Assembly (NCBI GenBank): GCA_002746895.1
Contig: PDRT01000022.1
Coordinates: forward strand, 1-32,512
Direction of reading: 5' to 3'
Source of the DNA: Thiothrix nivea
GTDB taxonomy: Bacteria > Pseudomonadota > Gammaproteobacteria > Thiotrichales > Thiotrichaceae
DNA length: 32,512 bases
The notes under the pieces are model-generated. The model made no database searches, was not told where the DNA came from, and saw nothing but the letters and a program-made list of their open reading frames with translations. Positions 7,889 to 16,524 of this stretch are shown piece by piece. Both the position numbers and the translations under genes were made by a program. Position 1 is the first letter of the stretch, and every line of letters starts with the position of its first letter.

Positions 7889-8635
7889 TTATTCCAGTGA
7901 TTTCAGCCCCTGCCTGGCCAACACAATCCAGTGTTTCTCTTTTTTTACATAATAGCGCGGGGCACGCCGGGTACGACTCAGCACATCCTCAAAGACCTGT
8001 TTTGCCGCTTCCGGCTGATTGGTGGCCAGTAACAGCTGGGCATAACGTACCCGCCCTTCTTCACCCGGATATGAGGTAGCCAGCACCTGGTATTCTTCCA
8101 GTGCCTCGTTTTTTCTGTCCAGAGCTTCCAGACTGCGAGCATACAGCAGGTGACCATCATGGGACTGAAAATGGGGATTTTCCCTGATCAGCAAATCCAG
8201 TGTATCAACCGCCTGCTGATAATCCTCAATGCCGAATAAGGCCCGGGCCATTTTTTCCAGCACATACGGGTCATTTTCGTGGGTGGTCTCCAGTGTTTTT
8301 CGCAACAACGGAATTGCTTCCGCATACTGTTCAGCCTCAATATACTGATCCGCCAGTTTGAGCCGGTTTTCAACAGTATCGACCATATCCAGCTCATCCT
8401 TACATTTTCGCAATTCCCGTTCCGGATCAACGGCTTTCAGCAGTTTGTTGCCTGTTTTGCGCAGTGTATAGCTATTGCGACTGTCCGGCACAACCTGAGT
8501 AAAAAAGTACAGGGCGCAGCCGAGGGCAGGAAGAAACATGATAATAAACAGCCAATACACCTCGCGCCCGCTGCGAATTGCATGGACAGCGAAAGCGACC
8601 TGAATCATAACCAGCAGAATACCTAAAACCGTCAT
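7889..8635 (-). CDS. Membrane-anchored TPR protein with PLDc_N-like N-terminus
   Basis: A 248-residue protein. Two N-terminal hydrophobic segments (about 3-19 and 27-46, containing YWLFIIMFLPALG) resemble the short N-terminal membrane domain found in cardiolipin synthases (PLDc_N), without any phospholipase domain after it. From about residue 88 to 230 there are four or five TPR-like helix pairs (KLADQYIEAEQYAEAIPLL, then MARALFGIEDYQQAVDTL). Its ATG overlaps the phaR stop as ATGA, so it is translationally coupled to phaR. A scaffold at the inner membrane is plausible; a link to PHA metabolism is inferred only from coupling. Confidence 0.75.
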   Translation of the reverse strand: MTVLGILLVMIQVAFAVHAIRSGREVYWLFIIMFLPALGCALYFFTQVVPDSRNSYTLRKTGNKLLKAVDPERELRKCKDELDMVDTVENRLKLADQYIEAEQYAEAIPLLRKTLETTHENDPYVLEKMARALFGIEDYQQAVDTLDLLIRENPHFQSHDGHLLYARSLEALDRKNEALEEYQVLATSYPGEEGRVRYAQLLLATNQPEAAKQVFEDVLSRTRRAPRYYVKKEKHWIVLARQGLKSLE

Positions 8636-9099
8636 TGTTTGTCCTTGTCGCTATCCGGCAGAATACCCTTGAACATGTCTTTCTGCATTTTCTGCCAGGT
8701 CTGCATATTCTTTTCACTCATCTTCAGCCAGTTATCCAGCGGAGTGCTGGTCAGTGCTTTTTGCATTTGTTCGCGCATCGCTTCCTGTTGCGTACTGAAC
8801 ATATTCATGCTTTGCTCAAGGAAGGAGGTAAAACCCTGTTGTGTGGTGACACCGTAGTTACGGATGAACTGGGACAGTATATCGGCACTAAACAGCGGCT
8901 CCCCCCCGGTTTCCTGCTCCATAATGATCTGCAATAAAATACTGCGGGTAATATCTTCACCGCTCTGACGGTCAATCACCTGAAAAGGTATTTCCTCCAT
9001 CACCAGTTCGCGCACACTGGACAAGGTAATATAGCGGCTCTGGTGGGTATCATACAGTCTGCGATTCGGGTATTTTTTTATAATACGTGTTTCTGACAT
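8632..9099 (-). CDS. phaR: PHA synthesis repressor PhaR
   Basis: A 155-residue PhaR. The signature N-terminal DNA-binding domain (PHB_acc_N) begins KKYPNRRLYDT at about 8-18 and is followed by the GEDITRSILLQIIMEQE segment. The PHB_acc region (about 65-110, phasin-like and Met/Gln-rich) follows. In characterised species PhaR represses phasin and PHA genes and is released when it binds nascent PHA granules. I chose the ATG at 9099, where conservation begins; a GTG at 9141 would add 14 unrelated residues. The upstream ribosome site is poor. It has its own extended -10 promoter and is followed by the coupled TPR gene. Confidence 0.93.
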   Translation of the reverse strand: MSETRIIKKYPNRRLYDTHQSRYITLSSVRELVMEEIPFQVIDRQSGEDITRSILLQIIMEQETGGEPLFSADILSQFIRNYGVTTQQGFTSFLEQSMNMFSTQQEAMREQMQKALTSTPLDNWLKMSEKNMQTWQKMQKDMFKGILPDSDKDKQ

Positions 9100-9141
9100 A
9101 TTTAATTTTAATCCATTTGTTCCGGCAGGAATCCGGTACAC

Positions 9142-9150
9142 AGTATAGCA
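9142..9150 (-). promoter_or_regulatory. Extended -10 promoter element for phaR
   Basis: TGCTATACT is read on the minus strand, an extended -10 (TGn-TATACT) about 43 bases upstream of the phaR ATG and downstream of the phaB terminator. No good -35 hexamer is visible, which is acceptable for an extended -10 promoter. It makes phaR-TPR a separate transcription unit from phaA-phaB. Confidence 0.45.
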
Positions 9151-9161
9151 GAGCTACACAT

Positions 9162-9190
9162 AAAAAAGGCACAGTGTTACCACCATGCCT
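9162..9190 (-). terminator. Intrinsic terminator after phaB
   Basis: On the minus strand AGGCATGGTG, loop GTAA, CACTGTGCCT form a 10-bp stem with two G-U pairs, followed directly by six T residues. It begins 29 bases after the phaB stop and ends the phaA-phaB transcript. Confidence 0.8.
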
Positions 9191-9218
9191 GTTGCATAAA
9201 GTCTTAAACCCATCCGGT

Positions 9219-9947
9219 TTAATGCATATGCTGACCGCCGTTAGCTGCATAGTTAGCGCCGGTGATGAAAGCCGCATCATCGGAACACAGGAAGGCAACC
9301 ACTGCTGCAATTTCTTCCGGCTTACCCAGGCGTTTCATTGGAATACCATCAATAATCATCTCGCGGATGTCTTCACGAATTGCCATCACCATATCCGTAC
9401 CGATATAACCCGGCGATACGGTGTTCACGGTCACACCCTTGCGTACCACTTCCTGTGCCAGCGCCATCGTGAAGCCATGCGCACCTGCCTTGGCCGCACT
9501 GTAGTTAGTCTGACCGGCCTGACCTTTCTGACCATTGATGGAGGCGATATTGACGATACGGCCAAAACCGTTTTCCGTCATGCCTTCCACAAACTGGTGA
9601 CAGACATTGAACAGACTGTCCAGGTTAGTAGAAATAACCGCTTTCCACTTTTCCGGTGTCAGGCGGGTAAATTTTGCATCACGGGTGATACCCGCATTAT
9701 TAACAATAACATCCACACGACCATGATCTGCGATAATCTGTTCTTTCATGGCTGCGCAGGAATCATAATCCGCAACATCACACGCATACAGATCCACATC
9801 AAAGTCCTGTGCCTCTGCCCAGGCTTTAGCCTGTTCTTCCGGCTCGAAATAGGTACTGATAACCTTGAAGCCATCCTTTGCCAGACGCTGACAGATTGCG
9901 GTACCGATACCGCCGGTGCCACCGGTGACTAATGCTACTTTACTCAT
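9219..9947 (-). CDS. phaB: Acetoacetyl-CoA reductase (NADPH)
   Basis: A 242-residue short-chain dehydrogenase that reduces acetoacetyl-CoA to (R)-3-hydroxybutyryl-CoA, the monomer for PHB. The nucleotide-binding TGGTGGIG is at residues 8-15, NNAG at 83-86, and the catalytic Ser136, Tyr149 and Lys153 are in order. The C-terminal NGGQHM ending is typical of PhaB rather than FabG. A GAGG ribosome site precedes the ATG. It lies 38 bases downstream of phaA in one operon and ends at a strong terminator. Confidence 0.95.
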   Translation of the reverse strand: MSKVALVTGGTGGIGTAICQRLAKDGFKVISTYFEPEEQAKAWAEAQDFDVDLYACDVADYDSCAAMKEQIIADHGRVDVIVNNAGITRDAKFTRLTPEKWKAVISTNLDSLFNVCHQFVEGMTENGFGRIVNIASINGQKGQAGQTNYSAAKAGAHGFTMALAQEVVRKGVTVNTVSPGYIGTDMVMAIREDIREMIIDGIPMKRLGKPEEIAAVVAFLCSDDAAFITGANYAANGGQHMH

Positions 9948-9985
9948 TGTTTTGTCCTCTGCTTAATGTAACGAGATTAATTCAA

Positions 9986-11170
9986 TCAAACTTTTTCCAC
10001 AGCCAGTGCGACACCCTGACCACCGCCGATACACAGCGTTGCCAGCCCCTTTTGCGCACCAGTGCGTTCCATACCGTGCAGCAGGGTCACCAGCACGCGT
10101 GCACCGGAAGCACCAATCGGGTGGCCCAGCGCAATTGCGCCCCCACTGACGTTGACCTTGTCCAGATCAAGGCCCAGATCCTTGTTAACCGACATGGCCT
10201 GGGCAGCAAAGGCTTCATTAGCCTCAATCATATCCAGGTCCGCCACTGTCCAGCCCGCTTTTTCCAGACATTTAGTAGTGGCCGGAATCGGGCCGGTTCC
10301 CATAATCGCCGGATCAACACCGGCACTGGCAAATGACTTAATACGCGCCATCGGCTTCAGACCCAGCTCATCCGCTTTCGATGCGGTCATGACCATCACA
10401 GCCGCAGCACCATCATTAATACCAGAAGCATTACCGGCGGTGACAGTACCGTCTTTGCTGAATGCGGGGCGCAGTTTGGCCAGACTTTCCGCAGTAGTGC
10501 CGTGGCGCGGGAATTCGTCAACCTTAAAGACCACCGGATCACCCTTGCGCTGCGGGATAGTCACCGGGGTGATTTCATTGTCAAAGTGACCAGCTTTTTG
10601 CGCAGCTTCCGTTTTTTGTTGTGAACGAGCCGCAAATTCATCCTGCTGCTCACGGGTAAATGCGTATTGGTCAGCGATATTTTGCGCAGTGGTACCCATG
10701 TGGTAGTTGTTGAAAGCACACCACAGGCCATCCTTAATCATGGTATCGACCATCTTCCAGTCGCCCATTTTCTGACCATTGCGTGAGTTGGGTACGACAT
10801 GCATGGAAGCACTCATATTTTCCTGGCCACCGGCGATAACGATGTCAGCATCACCACAGGCGATGGCCTGGAATGCCAGATGCACCGCCTTCAGGCCACT
10901 GCCACAAACCTTGTTAATGGTCATGGCCGGAGTTTTTTCCGAGAGCCCGGCGGAAATAACACTCTGACGAGCGGTATTCTGACCACTACCAGCAGTTAGT
11001 ACCTGCCCCATAATGACTTCATCAACCTGGTCATTATTCAGGCCGGTTTTTTCCATCAGACTTTTGATAACGGTTGCACCCATCTCCTGGGCACTGACAC
11101 CTGCCAGCGAACCACCGAATGATCCCAGGGCCGTGCGGGTTGCCGCCACAATGACGATATCTTCTCGCAT
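9986..11170 (-). CDS. phaA: Acetyl-CoA acetyltransferase (beta-ketothiolase)
   Basis: A 394-residue biosynthetic thiolase, full length, condensing two acetyl-CoA into acetoacetyl-CoA. The acylated Cys89 lies in NKVCGSGLK. His350 in [10 protein letters not shown] and Cys380 in CIGGGQG complete the catalytic set. AAGGAG lies 9 bases upstream of the ATG. It is first in the phaA-phaB operon and divergent from phaE; the 114-bp gap holds TGC-rich candidate PhaR sites. Fatty-acid degradation thiolases are less likely given the flanking pha genes. Confidence 0.95.
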   Translation of the reverse strand: MREDIVIVAATRTALGSFGGSLAGVSAQEMGATVIKSLMEKTGLNNDQVDEVIMGQVLTAGSGQNTARQSVISAGLSEKTPAMTINKVCGSGLKAVHLAFQAIACGDADIVIAGGQENMSASMHVVPNSRNGQKMGDWKMVDTMIKDGLWCAFNNYHMGTTAQNIADQYAFTREQQDEFAARSQQKTEAAQKAGHFDNEITPVTIPQRKGDPVVFKVDEFPRHGTTAESLAKLRPAFSKDGTVTAGNASGINDGAAAVMVMTASKADELGLKPMARIKSFASAGVDPAIMGTGPIPATTKCLEKAGWTVADLDMIEANEAFAAQAMSVNKDLGLDLDKVNVSGGAIALGHPIGASGARVLVTLLHGMERTGAQKGLATLCIGGGQGVALAVEKV

Positions 11171-11195
11171 CTCCGAAACTCCTTACGATAAAAAA

Positions 11196-11223
11196 TGCTG
11201 CATTGCTGAATGTTGCGGCGCAC
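11196..11223. promoter_or_regulatory. TGC-rich candidate PhaR operator between phaA and phaE
   Basis: The stretch carries repeated TGC/GCA steps: TGCTGCATTGCTGA, then TGTTGCGGCGCA. As I recall, PhaR of other bacteria binds TGC/GCA-rich inverted repeats. The position in the divergent promoter region of both pha operons fits dual control. This is pattern similarity, not a defined match. Confidence 0.35.
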
Positions 11224-11241
11224 AAAATAGCATGATATGGT
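11213..11241 (+). promoter_or_regulatory. Candidate sigma70 promoter for phaE-phaC
   Basis: TTGCGG, a 17-base spacer and TATGGT lie 44 bases upstream of the phaE ATG. Downstream, near the predicted start site, ACAATA and TATTGT form an inverted repeat with a five-base gap (11250-11266). The hexamers are only moderate matches. Confidence 0.35.
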
Positions 11242-11284
11242 TATTTGACACAATACTTTTTATTGTTTGGTGGAGTTGTTAGCA

Positions 11285-12502
11285 ATGAATATACCTGGCT
11301 GGTCTGAAGAAATGATGAAAAGCTGGACGGATGCTCAGCAAAAATACTGGAATCATCTGCTGAGCATGAGTGGCGAAACCGCCAGCATTAATACCGCTGC
11401 ACCCGGCTGGGCTGAAGCCATGGAAAAATGGTGGTCAATAGCCACACCACAAATGCCGGTACAAGCCAGTGAACTGATGGATCGGGTATTTGAGATGAGC
11501 AAGGTTTACACGCACCTGGCGGAAAATGCGATGGCGACAGCTTCCAGATCAGAAAATAACAATGGGCTGGAAAGCTGGATGACCGCGATGGAAAATAGCT
11601 TCAAAGGTCTGGCGGAGGGTAATTCAGCGATGTGGCAGGAACAACTGAAGAAAGTGCTGAACCTGTCCGGTTTCGGCGAACACACTTCACCGCATAACCA
11701 GCAACTACTTGAAGAACTGAGCAATGCCTATCAAACTGCCCTGCAGAATTATATGGAGGCTTTCGCCGGTCATGGCCTGACATCTGTACGGGCATTACGT
11801 GACCGGATTGCCCAGATGGGCAGTGAAGGCATGAGCATTGCATCACTGCGCGAGCTGTATGATTTGTGGGTGGATGTCAGCGAAGAGGCTTACCAAAAAT
11901 TTGCTTTCAGTGATGAATATCAGAAAGTGTACGGCGAAATGGTCAATGCCTTTGTTGCGCTGAAAGGGGCACTGGATACCGTGCGCGATTCGCAGCTACA
12001 GGCTTTACGCATTCTGACTGCAGATGATCTGGATAAAGTGTTGCAACAGCAACAGAAAGTGGTTCAGGAAAACGCTGATCTACAGAAAGAGATTCAGGAA
12101 CTGAAAGAACAGGTTGCAACAATGGCCACTGCGACTAATAACCAGGCAACCGAAGAACCGGTTACTGAAGAAAATGACAATAATAACAATACTATCGCAG
12201 CTGTAGAGCAAAAACCGGAAACAACCCTTGGAGAAACCACAAAGCAGGCTGAGCGGGACATTGCGGCCGTAGAGCCGGAAGCGGAAGATAAACAGCCGGA
12301 TGACCTGACCAGGATTAAAGGGTTGGGTCCGAAGATGCAGGAAAAACTGTTTGATGCCGGTATTCAGACATTTGACCAGTTAGCCGCCTTGTCAGATGAT
12401 CAGACGCAGAAACTGGACAAGCAGATTGATGCCCGCGGTCGCCTGGTGCGCGACAAATGGGTGACGCAGGCTGCGGAACTGTCCGGCAGACAGTCAGTGT
12501 AA
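11285..12502 (+). CDS. phaE: Class III PHA synthase subunit PhaE with a helix-hairpin-helix tail
   Basis: A 405-residue protein. The N-terminal portion (about 1-265) matches the PHA_synth_III_E family, the non-catalytic partner that activates PhaC: it is Trp-rich at the start (PGWSEEMMKSW, then WNHLL), carries EMVNAFVALKG near 220, and has a helical, coiled-coil-prone end. An acidic, Gln/Asn/Thr-rich linker (about 265-338) leads to residues 339-400, a small domain starting DDLTRIKGLGPKMQEKL and closing RDKWVTQAAEL. This resembles the helix-hairpin-helix module (COG3743 type) fused to NuoE or ribosomal L21 in other bacteria. That tail is not usual for PhaE. ATG 11285 was chosen because GGTGGAG lies 9 bases upstream; a TTG at 11267 is less likely. 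Confidence 0.92.
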   Translation: MNIPGWSEEMMKSWTDAQQKYWNHLLSMSGETASINTAAPGWAEAMEKWWSIATPQMPVQASELMDRVFEMSKVYTHLAENAMATASRSENNNGLESWMTAMENSFKGLAEGNSAMWQEQLKKVLNLSGFGEHTSPHNQQLLEELSNAYQTALQNYMEAFAGHGLTSVRALRDRIAQMGSEGMSIASLRELYDLWVDVSEEAYQKFAFSDEYQKVYGEMVNAFVALKGALDTVRDSQLQALRILTADDLDKVLQQQQKVVQENADLQKEIQELKEQVATMATATNNQATEEPVTEENDNNNNTIAAVEQKPETTLGETTKQAERDIAAVEPEAEDKQPDDLTRIKGLGPKMQEKLFDAGIQTFDQLAALSDDQTQKLDKQIDARGRLVRDKWVTQAAELSGRQSV

Positions 12503-12523
12503 CGGGCATAACCGATGTGGCAA

Positions 12524-12559
12524 AACGCTGTTATATCTTGATCCGGGTATAACAGCGTT
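12524..12559 (+). terminator. Long perfect hairpin between phaE and phaC
   Basis: AACGCTGTTATA and its exact complement TATAACAGCGTT form a 12-bp stem with a 12-base loop, 21 bases after the phaE stop and 41 before phaC. No T run follows, so it is more likely a partial attenuator, an mRNA stabiliser or a processing signal that sets the PhaE:PhaC ratio. Confidence 0.6.
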
Positions 12560-12600
12560 ATTCTCCCGCATCATGTTGATGATTCAGGGGAAATAACAAC

Positions 12601-13668
12601 GTGGATCCATTCCAAATCAGTCCTGAAAGTATTATTAAAGAAATAGGGGCTTTCCAGGAAAAACTGTCTACAGGCCTGTCCAGCCTGCTCAAAATGGATG
12701 AGCTGTCTTCCGGAGTAACGCCGCACGATGTAGTGTTTGAGTGCGGCAAGTTACGATTACTGCATTACCATACTGATCCTGCTATTAAACGTAATCCCGT
12801 ACCGCTGATTATCGTTTATGCGCTGGTTAATCGCCCCTATATGGCCGACTTGCAGGAAAACCGCTCAACCGTACAGGGCCTGCTGGATAGCGGACAGGAT
12901 GTTTATCTGGTTGACTGGGGTTATCCGGAACAGGCTGACCGTTACCTGACCCTTGATGATTACCTGAATCATTTACTGCATGCCTGTGTCAATGAAGTAT
13001 GTCGTCGCCACGGCATAAAGCAGATCAATCTGCTGGGGATCTGTCAGGGTGGAGTGTTCAGTCTTTGTTACAGCGCCATGCACCCTGAAAAAGTGAAAAA
13101 TCTGGTGACGATGGTAACACCGGTCGATTTTCATACGGAAGATAATCTGCTGAGTCACTGGGCACAGCCGGTTAATGCCGATCAGCTGGTAGATACGCTG
13201 GGCAATGTGCCGGGTGAATGGCTGAACCGGGTGTTCCTGAGCCTGAAACCTTACCGGTTGATGGGGCAGAAGTACCTCGAAATAGTGGATCGTATGGATG
13301 ATCCACAGGCACTGGATAACTTTCTGCGCATGGAAAAGTGGATCTTTGACAGCCCGGATCAGGCCGGCGAAACCTTCCGCCAGTTTCTGAAAGATTTTAT
13401 CCAGCAGAACAAACTGATCAAGAGTGAAATCGAAATCGGTACTCATCGGGTTGATCTGGCAAATATCAATATGCCGGTACTGAATATCTATGCCGAACAG
13501 GATCATCTGGTGCCACCATCAGCCTCAACCGTTTTATCCAACCATGTCGGAACAGATGACTACTCCGAGATGTCTTTTAAGGGTGGCCATATCGGAATTT
13601 ATGTGAGTGGCAAGGCACAGAAAACGGTTCCGCCCGCGATTGGCTCGTGGTTGAATGCGCGTGTCTAA
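12601..13668 (+). CDS. phaC: Class III PHA synthase catalytic subunit PhaC
   Basis: A 355-residue alpha/beta hydrolase-fold synthase that polymerises (R)-3-hydroxyacyl-CoA at granules together with PhaE. The lipase-like box is GICQGG with nucleophile Cys148. Asp301 lies in AEQDHLVPP and His330 in KGGHIGIYV, each one position off the classical class III numbering. The short length and the lack of a long N-terminal domain separate it from class I and II enzymes. It starts with GTG preceded by AGGGG. It lies 98 bases after phaE and is presumably in the same operon. Confidence 0.97.
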   Translation: MDPFQISPESIIKEIGAFQEKLSTGLSSLLKMDELSSGVTPHDVVFECGKLRLLHYHTDPAIKRNPVPLIIVYALVNRPYMADLQENRSTVQGLLDSGQDVYLVDWGYPEQADRYLTLDDYLNHLLHACVNEVCRRHGIKQINLLGICQGGVFSLCYSAMHPEKVKNLVTMVTPVDFHTEDNLLSHWAQPVNADQLVDTLGNVPGEWLNRVFLSLKPYRLMGQKYLEIVDRMDDPQALDNFLRMEKWIFDSPDQAGETFRQFLKDFIQQNKLIKSEIEIGTHRVDLANINMPVLNIYAEQDHLVPPSASTVLSNHVGTDDYSEMSFKGGHIGIYVSGKAQKTVPPAIGSWLNARV

Positions 13669-13681
13669 GCTGCTGGTAACT

Positions 13682-13725
13682 TGGTTTACCACTGGTTTGC
13701 CACTGGCTTATTGCCGGTTTATTGC
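13682..13725 (+). repeat. Four degenerate 11-bp tandem repeats after phaC
   Basis: TGGTTTACCAC, TGGTTTGCCAC, TGGCTTATTGC and CGGTTTATTGC follow one another without gaps, starting 14 bases after the phaC stop. The period matches one DNA helical turn. No T-tailed terminator stem is obvious here. The function is unknown. Confidence 0.55.
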
Positions 13726-13796
13726 TGAATATTTCAGGCTTGCCCGCAGTGGTAAAATCCGTTGGCAGTATCAGTGATAAAAATGCTATTTCAGCC

Positions 13797-13825
13797 TTGA
13801 CGCTGTCAGAGTGACGGCGTATAGT
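13797..13825 (+). promoter_or_regulatory. Sigma70 promoter of the Pro-Arg-His-Leu tRNA array
   Basis: TTGACG, a 17-base spacer and TATAGT lie 41 bases upstream of tRNA-Pro. The TCGCG after the -10 is a GC-rich discriminator of the kind found at stringently controlled stable RNA promoters. Confidence 0.75.
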
Positions 13826-13866
13826 TCGCGAACTTGAAACGCAGTGCCATAAATATGGTGGTCAGT

Positions 13867-13943
13867 CGGGGTATAGCGCAGTCTGGTAGCGCGCCTGCTT
13901 TGGGTGCAGGATGTCGGGAGTTCGAATCTCTCTACCCCGACCA
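13867..13943 (+). tRNA. tRNA-Pro (anticodon TGG)
   Basis: A 77-nt cloverleaf: acceptor CGGGGTA pairs with TACCCCG, the anticodon loop is TTTGGGT in a CCTGC/GCAGG stem, the T loop is TTCGAAT, and CCA is encoded. It is the first tRNA of the array. Confidence 0.97.
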
Positions 13944-13978
13944 GTTTTTCAAAAAGCAAACTTATCTGGTTTCAGTCT

Positions 13979-14055
<77 letters not shown>

Positions 14056-14085
14056 TCAAGTTCCCCGCAGGTAAAATATTCAGTG

Positions 14086-14161
14086 GTGGCTGTAGCTCAG
14101 TTGGTAGAGTCCAGGATTGTGATTCCTGTTGTCGCGGGTTCGAACCCCGTCAGCCACCCCA
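14086..14161 (+). tRNA. tRNA-His (anticodon GTG)
   Basis: A 76-nt cloverleaf: acceptor GTGGCTG/CAGCCAC, anticodon loop TTGTGAT, encoded CCA. The genomic G at 14085 can supply the G-1 that pairs with discriminator C and marks tRNA-His. Confidence 0.97.
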
Positions 14162-14271
14162 CTTTAAGAATAGTTTGCACCCATCCCAGTGAAAGTTCGG
14201 GCAGCACATCCCTTCTGTTAAAATCATGAACTTTCAGGGTTGTTTGATTATACAAGTCGTATCTTGCTATG

Positions 14272-14277
14272 TATAAT
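14272..14277 (+). promoter_or_regulatory. -10 element upstream of tRNA-Leu and tig
   Basis: A perfect TATAAT lies 13 bases before tRNA-Leu and is followed by a GC-rich stretch, suggesting a second promoter inside the array that can also serve tig. No well-spaced -35 hexamer is visible; TTGATT at 14244 is 22 bases away. Confidence 0.4.
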
Positions 14278-14289
14278 CGCCTCCTTTTA

Positions 14290-14375
<86 letters not shown>

Positions 14376-14448
14376 TTGATCAACATCTCAACTATTTATG
14401 ATTATCCCGCTCATCTCAGGACAGGATGAGGGATTTAAGAGGTATGGC

Positions 14449-15825
14449 ATGCAAGTTTCTGTAGAAAGCACTGGTAATATCGAACGTAAAATGACCGTGA
14501 CATTACCCGCTGAACGTATTGACCAGGAGGTTGATAAACGCCTGAAGTCGATGCGTGGTCGTGTGCGCATTGATGGCTTCCGTCCGGGCAAGGTTCCGCT
14601 GGCGGTGGTAAAGCAGCGTTATGGCGCTTCCGTTCATCAAGAGGCGGTGAGCGATGCTTTGCAGGAAAGTTTTGCCGAGGCAGCAGTACAGGAAAAGCTG
14701 CGTGTTGCCGGTCTGCCCGCCATTGAGATGAACAGCATGAAGATGGGTGAACCACTGGAATATGTGGCAACTTTCCAGATTTATCCTGAGTTCGAGGTGG
14801 CAGATGTGTCCGGTCTGGAATTGACCCGGCCCACTGTTGAAATCACTGAAGCCGACATTGACAAAATGGTCGAGATCATTCGTGAGCAACAGAAAGAATG
14901 GCATGAAGCTGAGCGTGCGGCTGCTGAAGGTGACAAAATTGTACTGGATTTCGAAGGCTCACTGGAGGGTGAGCCCTTCGAAGGCGGTGCGGCTGAAGAC
15001 TTCGAGGTGGAGCTGGGTGCCGGTCGCATGCTGAAAGATTTTGAAGCCGCACTGGAGGGTATGAGTGCCGGTGAAGAGAAAATTGCTGATGTGGCATTTC
15101 CGGAAGATTATCAGGCGGAAAATCTGAAAGGTAAAACCGCACAGTTCAAACTGGCAGTAAAGGCGGTTAAGGAGTCTGCACTGCCAGAGCTGAATGAAGC
15201 GTTTATCAAGCAGTTTGGTGTTGAAGACGGCTCCGTGGAAACTTTCCGCGCGGAAGTGAAAAACAATATGCAGCGTGAGTTGTCTAATGCATTGAAAGCC
15301 CGTATGAAACAACAAGTGATGGATGGCTTGTCTGAACTGCACGATATTGAAATCCCCGAAGCCCTGGTTACCGATGAAATCAAGCATGTGCGTGATGAGT
15401 TCGTACAAAATATAAAAGAGCGCGGGCTTCCGGATGCCGATGCTGCCAATCTGCCGGATGAGCTGTTTAAACCGCAGGCTGAGCGCCGGGTGAAACTGGG
15501 TCTGATCGTCGGTGAGGTGATTCGCCAGAAAGAGATGCAGCGTGATCAGGAACGTGTCGATAATATGTTACAGACATTAGCTGCTTCTTATGAAGACCCG
15601 GATGAGCTGATTGAATACTATCGTGGCAATCCTCAGGTAATGCAAACCATTGAAGCCGCAGTGATGGAAGAGATGATTGTCGACTGGGTGGTGGACAATG
15701 CACAGGTAACGGATGAACCGAGTGATTTTGACAGTATCATGAATCCGAAGCCGGTGGACATAGCTGAGGAAGAAGAAACAGAGTCTTCAGCTGATGAAAA
15801 AAAGGAAGAAAAAACGGTCGCGTAA
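14449..15825 (+). CDS. tig: Trigger factor
   Basis: A 458-residue ribosome-associated chaperone with peptidyl-prolyl isomerase activity. The N-terminal ribosome-binding domain carries GFRPGKVP at about 43-50. The FKBP-type domain follows (about 155-240; VLDFEGSLEGEPFEGG region). The C-terminal helical arms end in a Glu/Lys-rich tail. ATG 14449 has AGAGG seven bases upstream and gives the family-normal start MQVSVE; an earlier ATG at 14398 would add 17 unrelated residues. A CTCATC/GATGAG hairpin (14410-14430) lies in the leader. It is closely followed by clpP and probably shares transcripts with the upstream tRNA array. Confidence 0.97.
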   Translation: MQVSVESTGNIERKMTVTLPAERIDQEVDKRLKSMRGRVRIDGFRPGKVPLAVVKQRYGASVHQEAVSDALQESFAEAAVQEKLRVAGLPAIEMNSMKMGEPLEYVATFQIYPEFEVADVSGLELTRPTVEITEADIDKMVEIIREQQKEWHEAERAAAEGDKIVLDFEGSLEGEPFEGGAAEDFEVELGAGRMLKDFEAALEGMSAGEEKIADVAFPEDYQAENLKGKTAQFKLAVKAVKESALPELNEAFIKQFGVEDGSVETFRAEVKNNMQRELSNALKARMKQQVMDGLSELHDIEIPEALVTDEIKHVRDEFVQNIKERGLPDADAANLPDELFKPQAERRVKLGLIVGEVIRQKEMQRDQERVDNMLQTLAASYEDPDELIEYYRGNPQVMQTIEAAVMEEMIVDWVVDNAQVTDEPSDFDSIMNPKPVDIAEEEETESSADEKKEEKTVA

Positions 15826-15856
15826 ACTGATGGCCGTTTAACAGTGGAGTTGTTCT

Positions 15857-16486
15857 ATGTCTTATAATCATGGTGGCGCAATGGATACCAAAGCCCTGAA
15901 TCTGGTACCCATGGTGGTTGAACAGTCTTCGCGCGGTGAGCGTGCGTATGATATTTACTCGCGTTTGCTGAAAGAGCGGGTCGTTTTTTGTGTCGGGCCG
16001 GTTGAGGATTACATGGCCAATGTCATTGTGGCCCAGTTACTGTTTCTGGAGTCCGAAAATCCGGAAAAGGATATTCATCTGTACATCAATTCTCCTGGTG
16101 GTGTAGTCACCTCCGGGATGGCAGTTTATGACACCATGCAGTTTATCAAGCCGGATGTCAGCACCTTGTGTACCGGACAGGCAGCCAGTATGGGTGCGGT
16201 GCTACTGGCTGGCGGTGCAGCGGGCAAACGTTTCGCCCTGCCACACTCCCGCGTCATGATTCATCAGCCACTGGGCGGCTTTCAGGGACAGGCTTCCGAT
16301 ATTGAAATTCACGCCAGGGAAATTCTGAAAATTCGGGAAGAGCTGAACCTGGTCCTGTCGCATCATACCGGCAAGCCACTGGATGAGATTGCGAAGGATA
16401 CTGATCGGGATAACTTTATGACGGCGCTGGAAGCAAAAGAATACGGCCTGATTGATGATATTCTGAGGGAACGTGGCAGCGAATAA
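15857..16486 (+). CDS. clpP: ATP-dependent Clp protease proteolytic subunit
   Basis: A 209-residue serine protease that forms the tetradecameric chamber loaded by ClpX or ClpA. The catalytic triad is Ser111 (GQAASMGAV), His136 (SRVMIHQP) and Asp185 (DTDRDNF). The first 10-14 residues are the usual propeptide, and Met9 is an alternative start. GTGGAG lies upstream of the ATG. It is 31 bases after tig with no promoter visible between and is followed by a terminator. Confidence 0.98.
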   Translation: MSYNHGGAMDTKALNLVPMVVEQSSRGERAYDIYSRLLKERVVFCVGPVEDYMANVIVAQLLFLESENPEKDIHLYINSPGGVVTSGMAVYDTMQFIKPDVSTLCTGQAASMGAVLLAGGAAGKRFALPHSRVMIHQPLGGFQGQASDIEIHAREILKIREELNLVLSHHTGKPLDEIAKDTDRDNFMTALEAKEYGLIDDILRERGSE

Positions 16487-16524
16487 GGTAAATTAGGCAC
16501 TATCGACCTTAAGATTTATTTACA

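Noticed and set aside
9087..9932. 281-residue plus-strand ORF opposite phaB
   Set aside because: It is entirely antisense to phaB, is His/Cys-rich in the way of complementary-strand translations, and crosses the phaB terminator.
12973..13506. 177-residue minus-strand ORF within phaC
   Set aside because: An antisense shadow of a well-conserved gene, without a start context.
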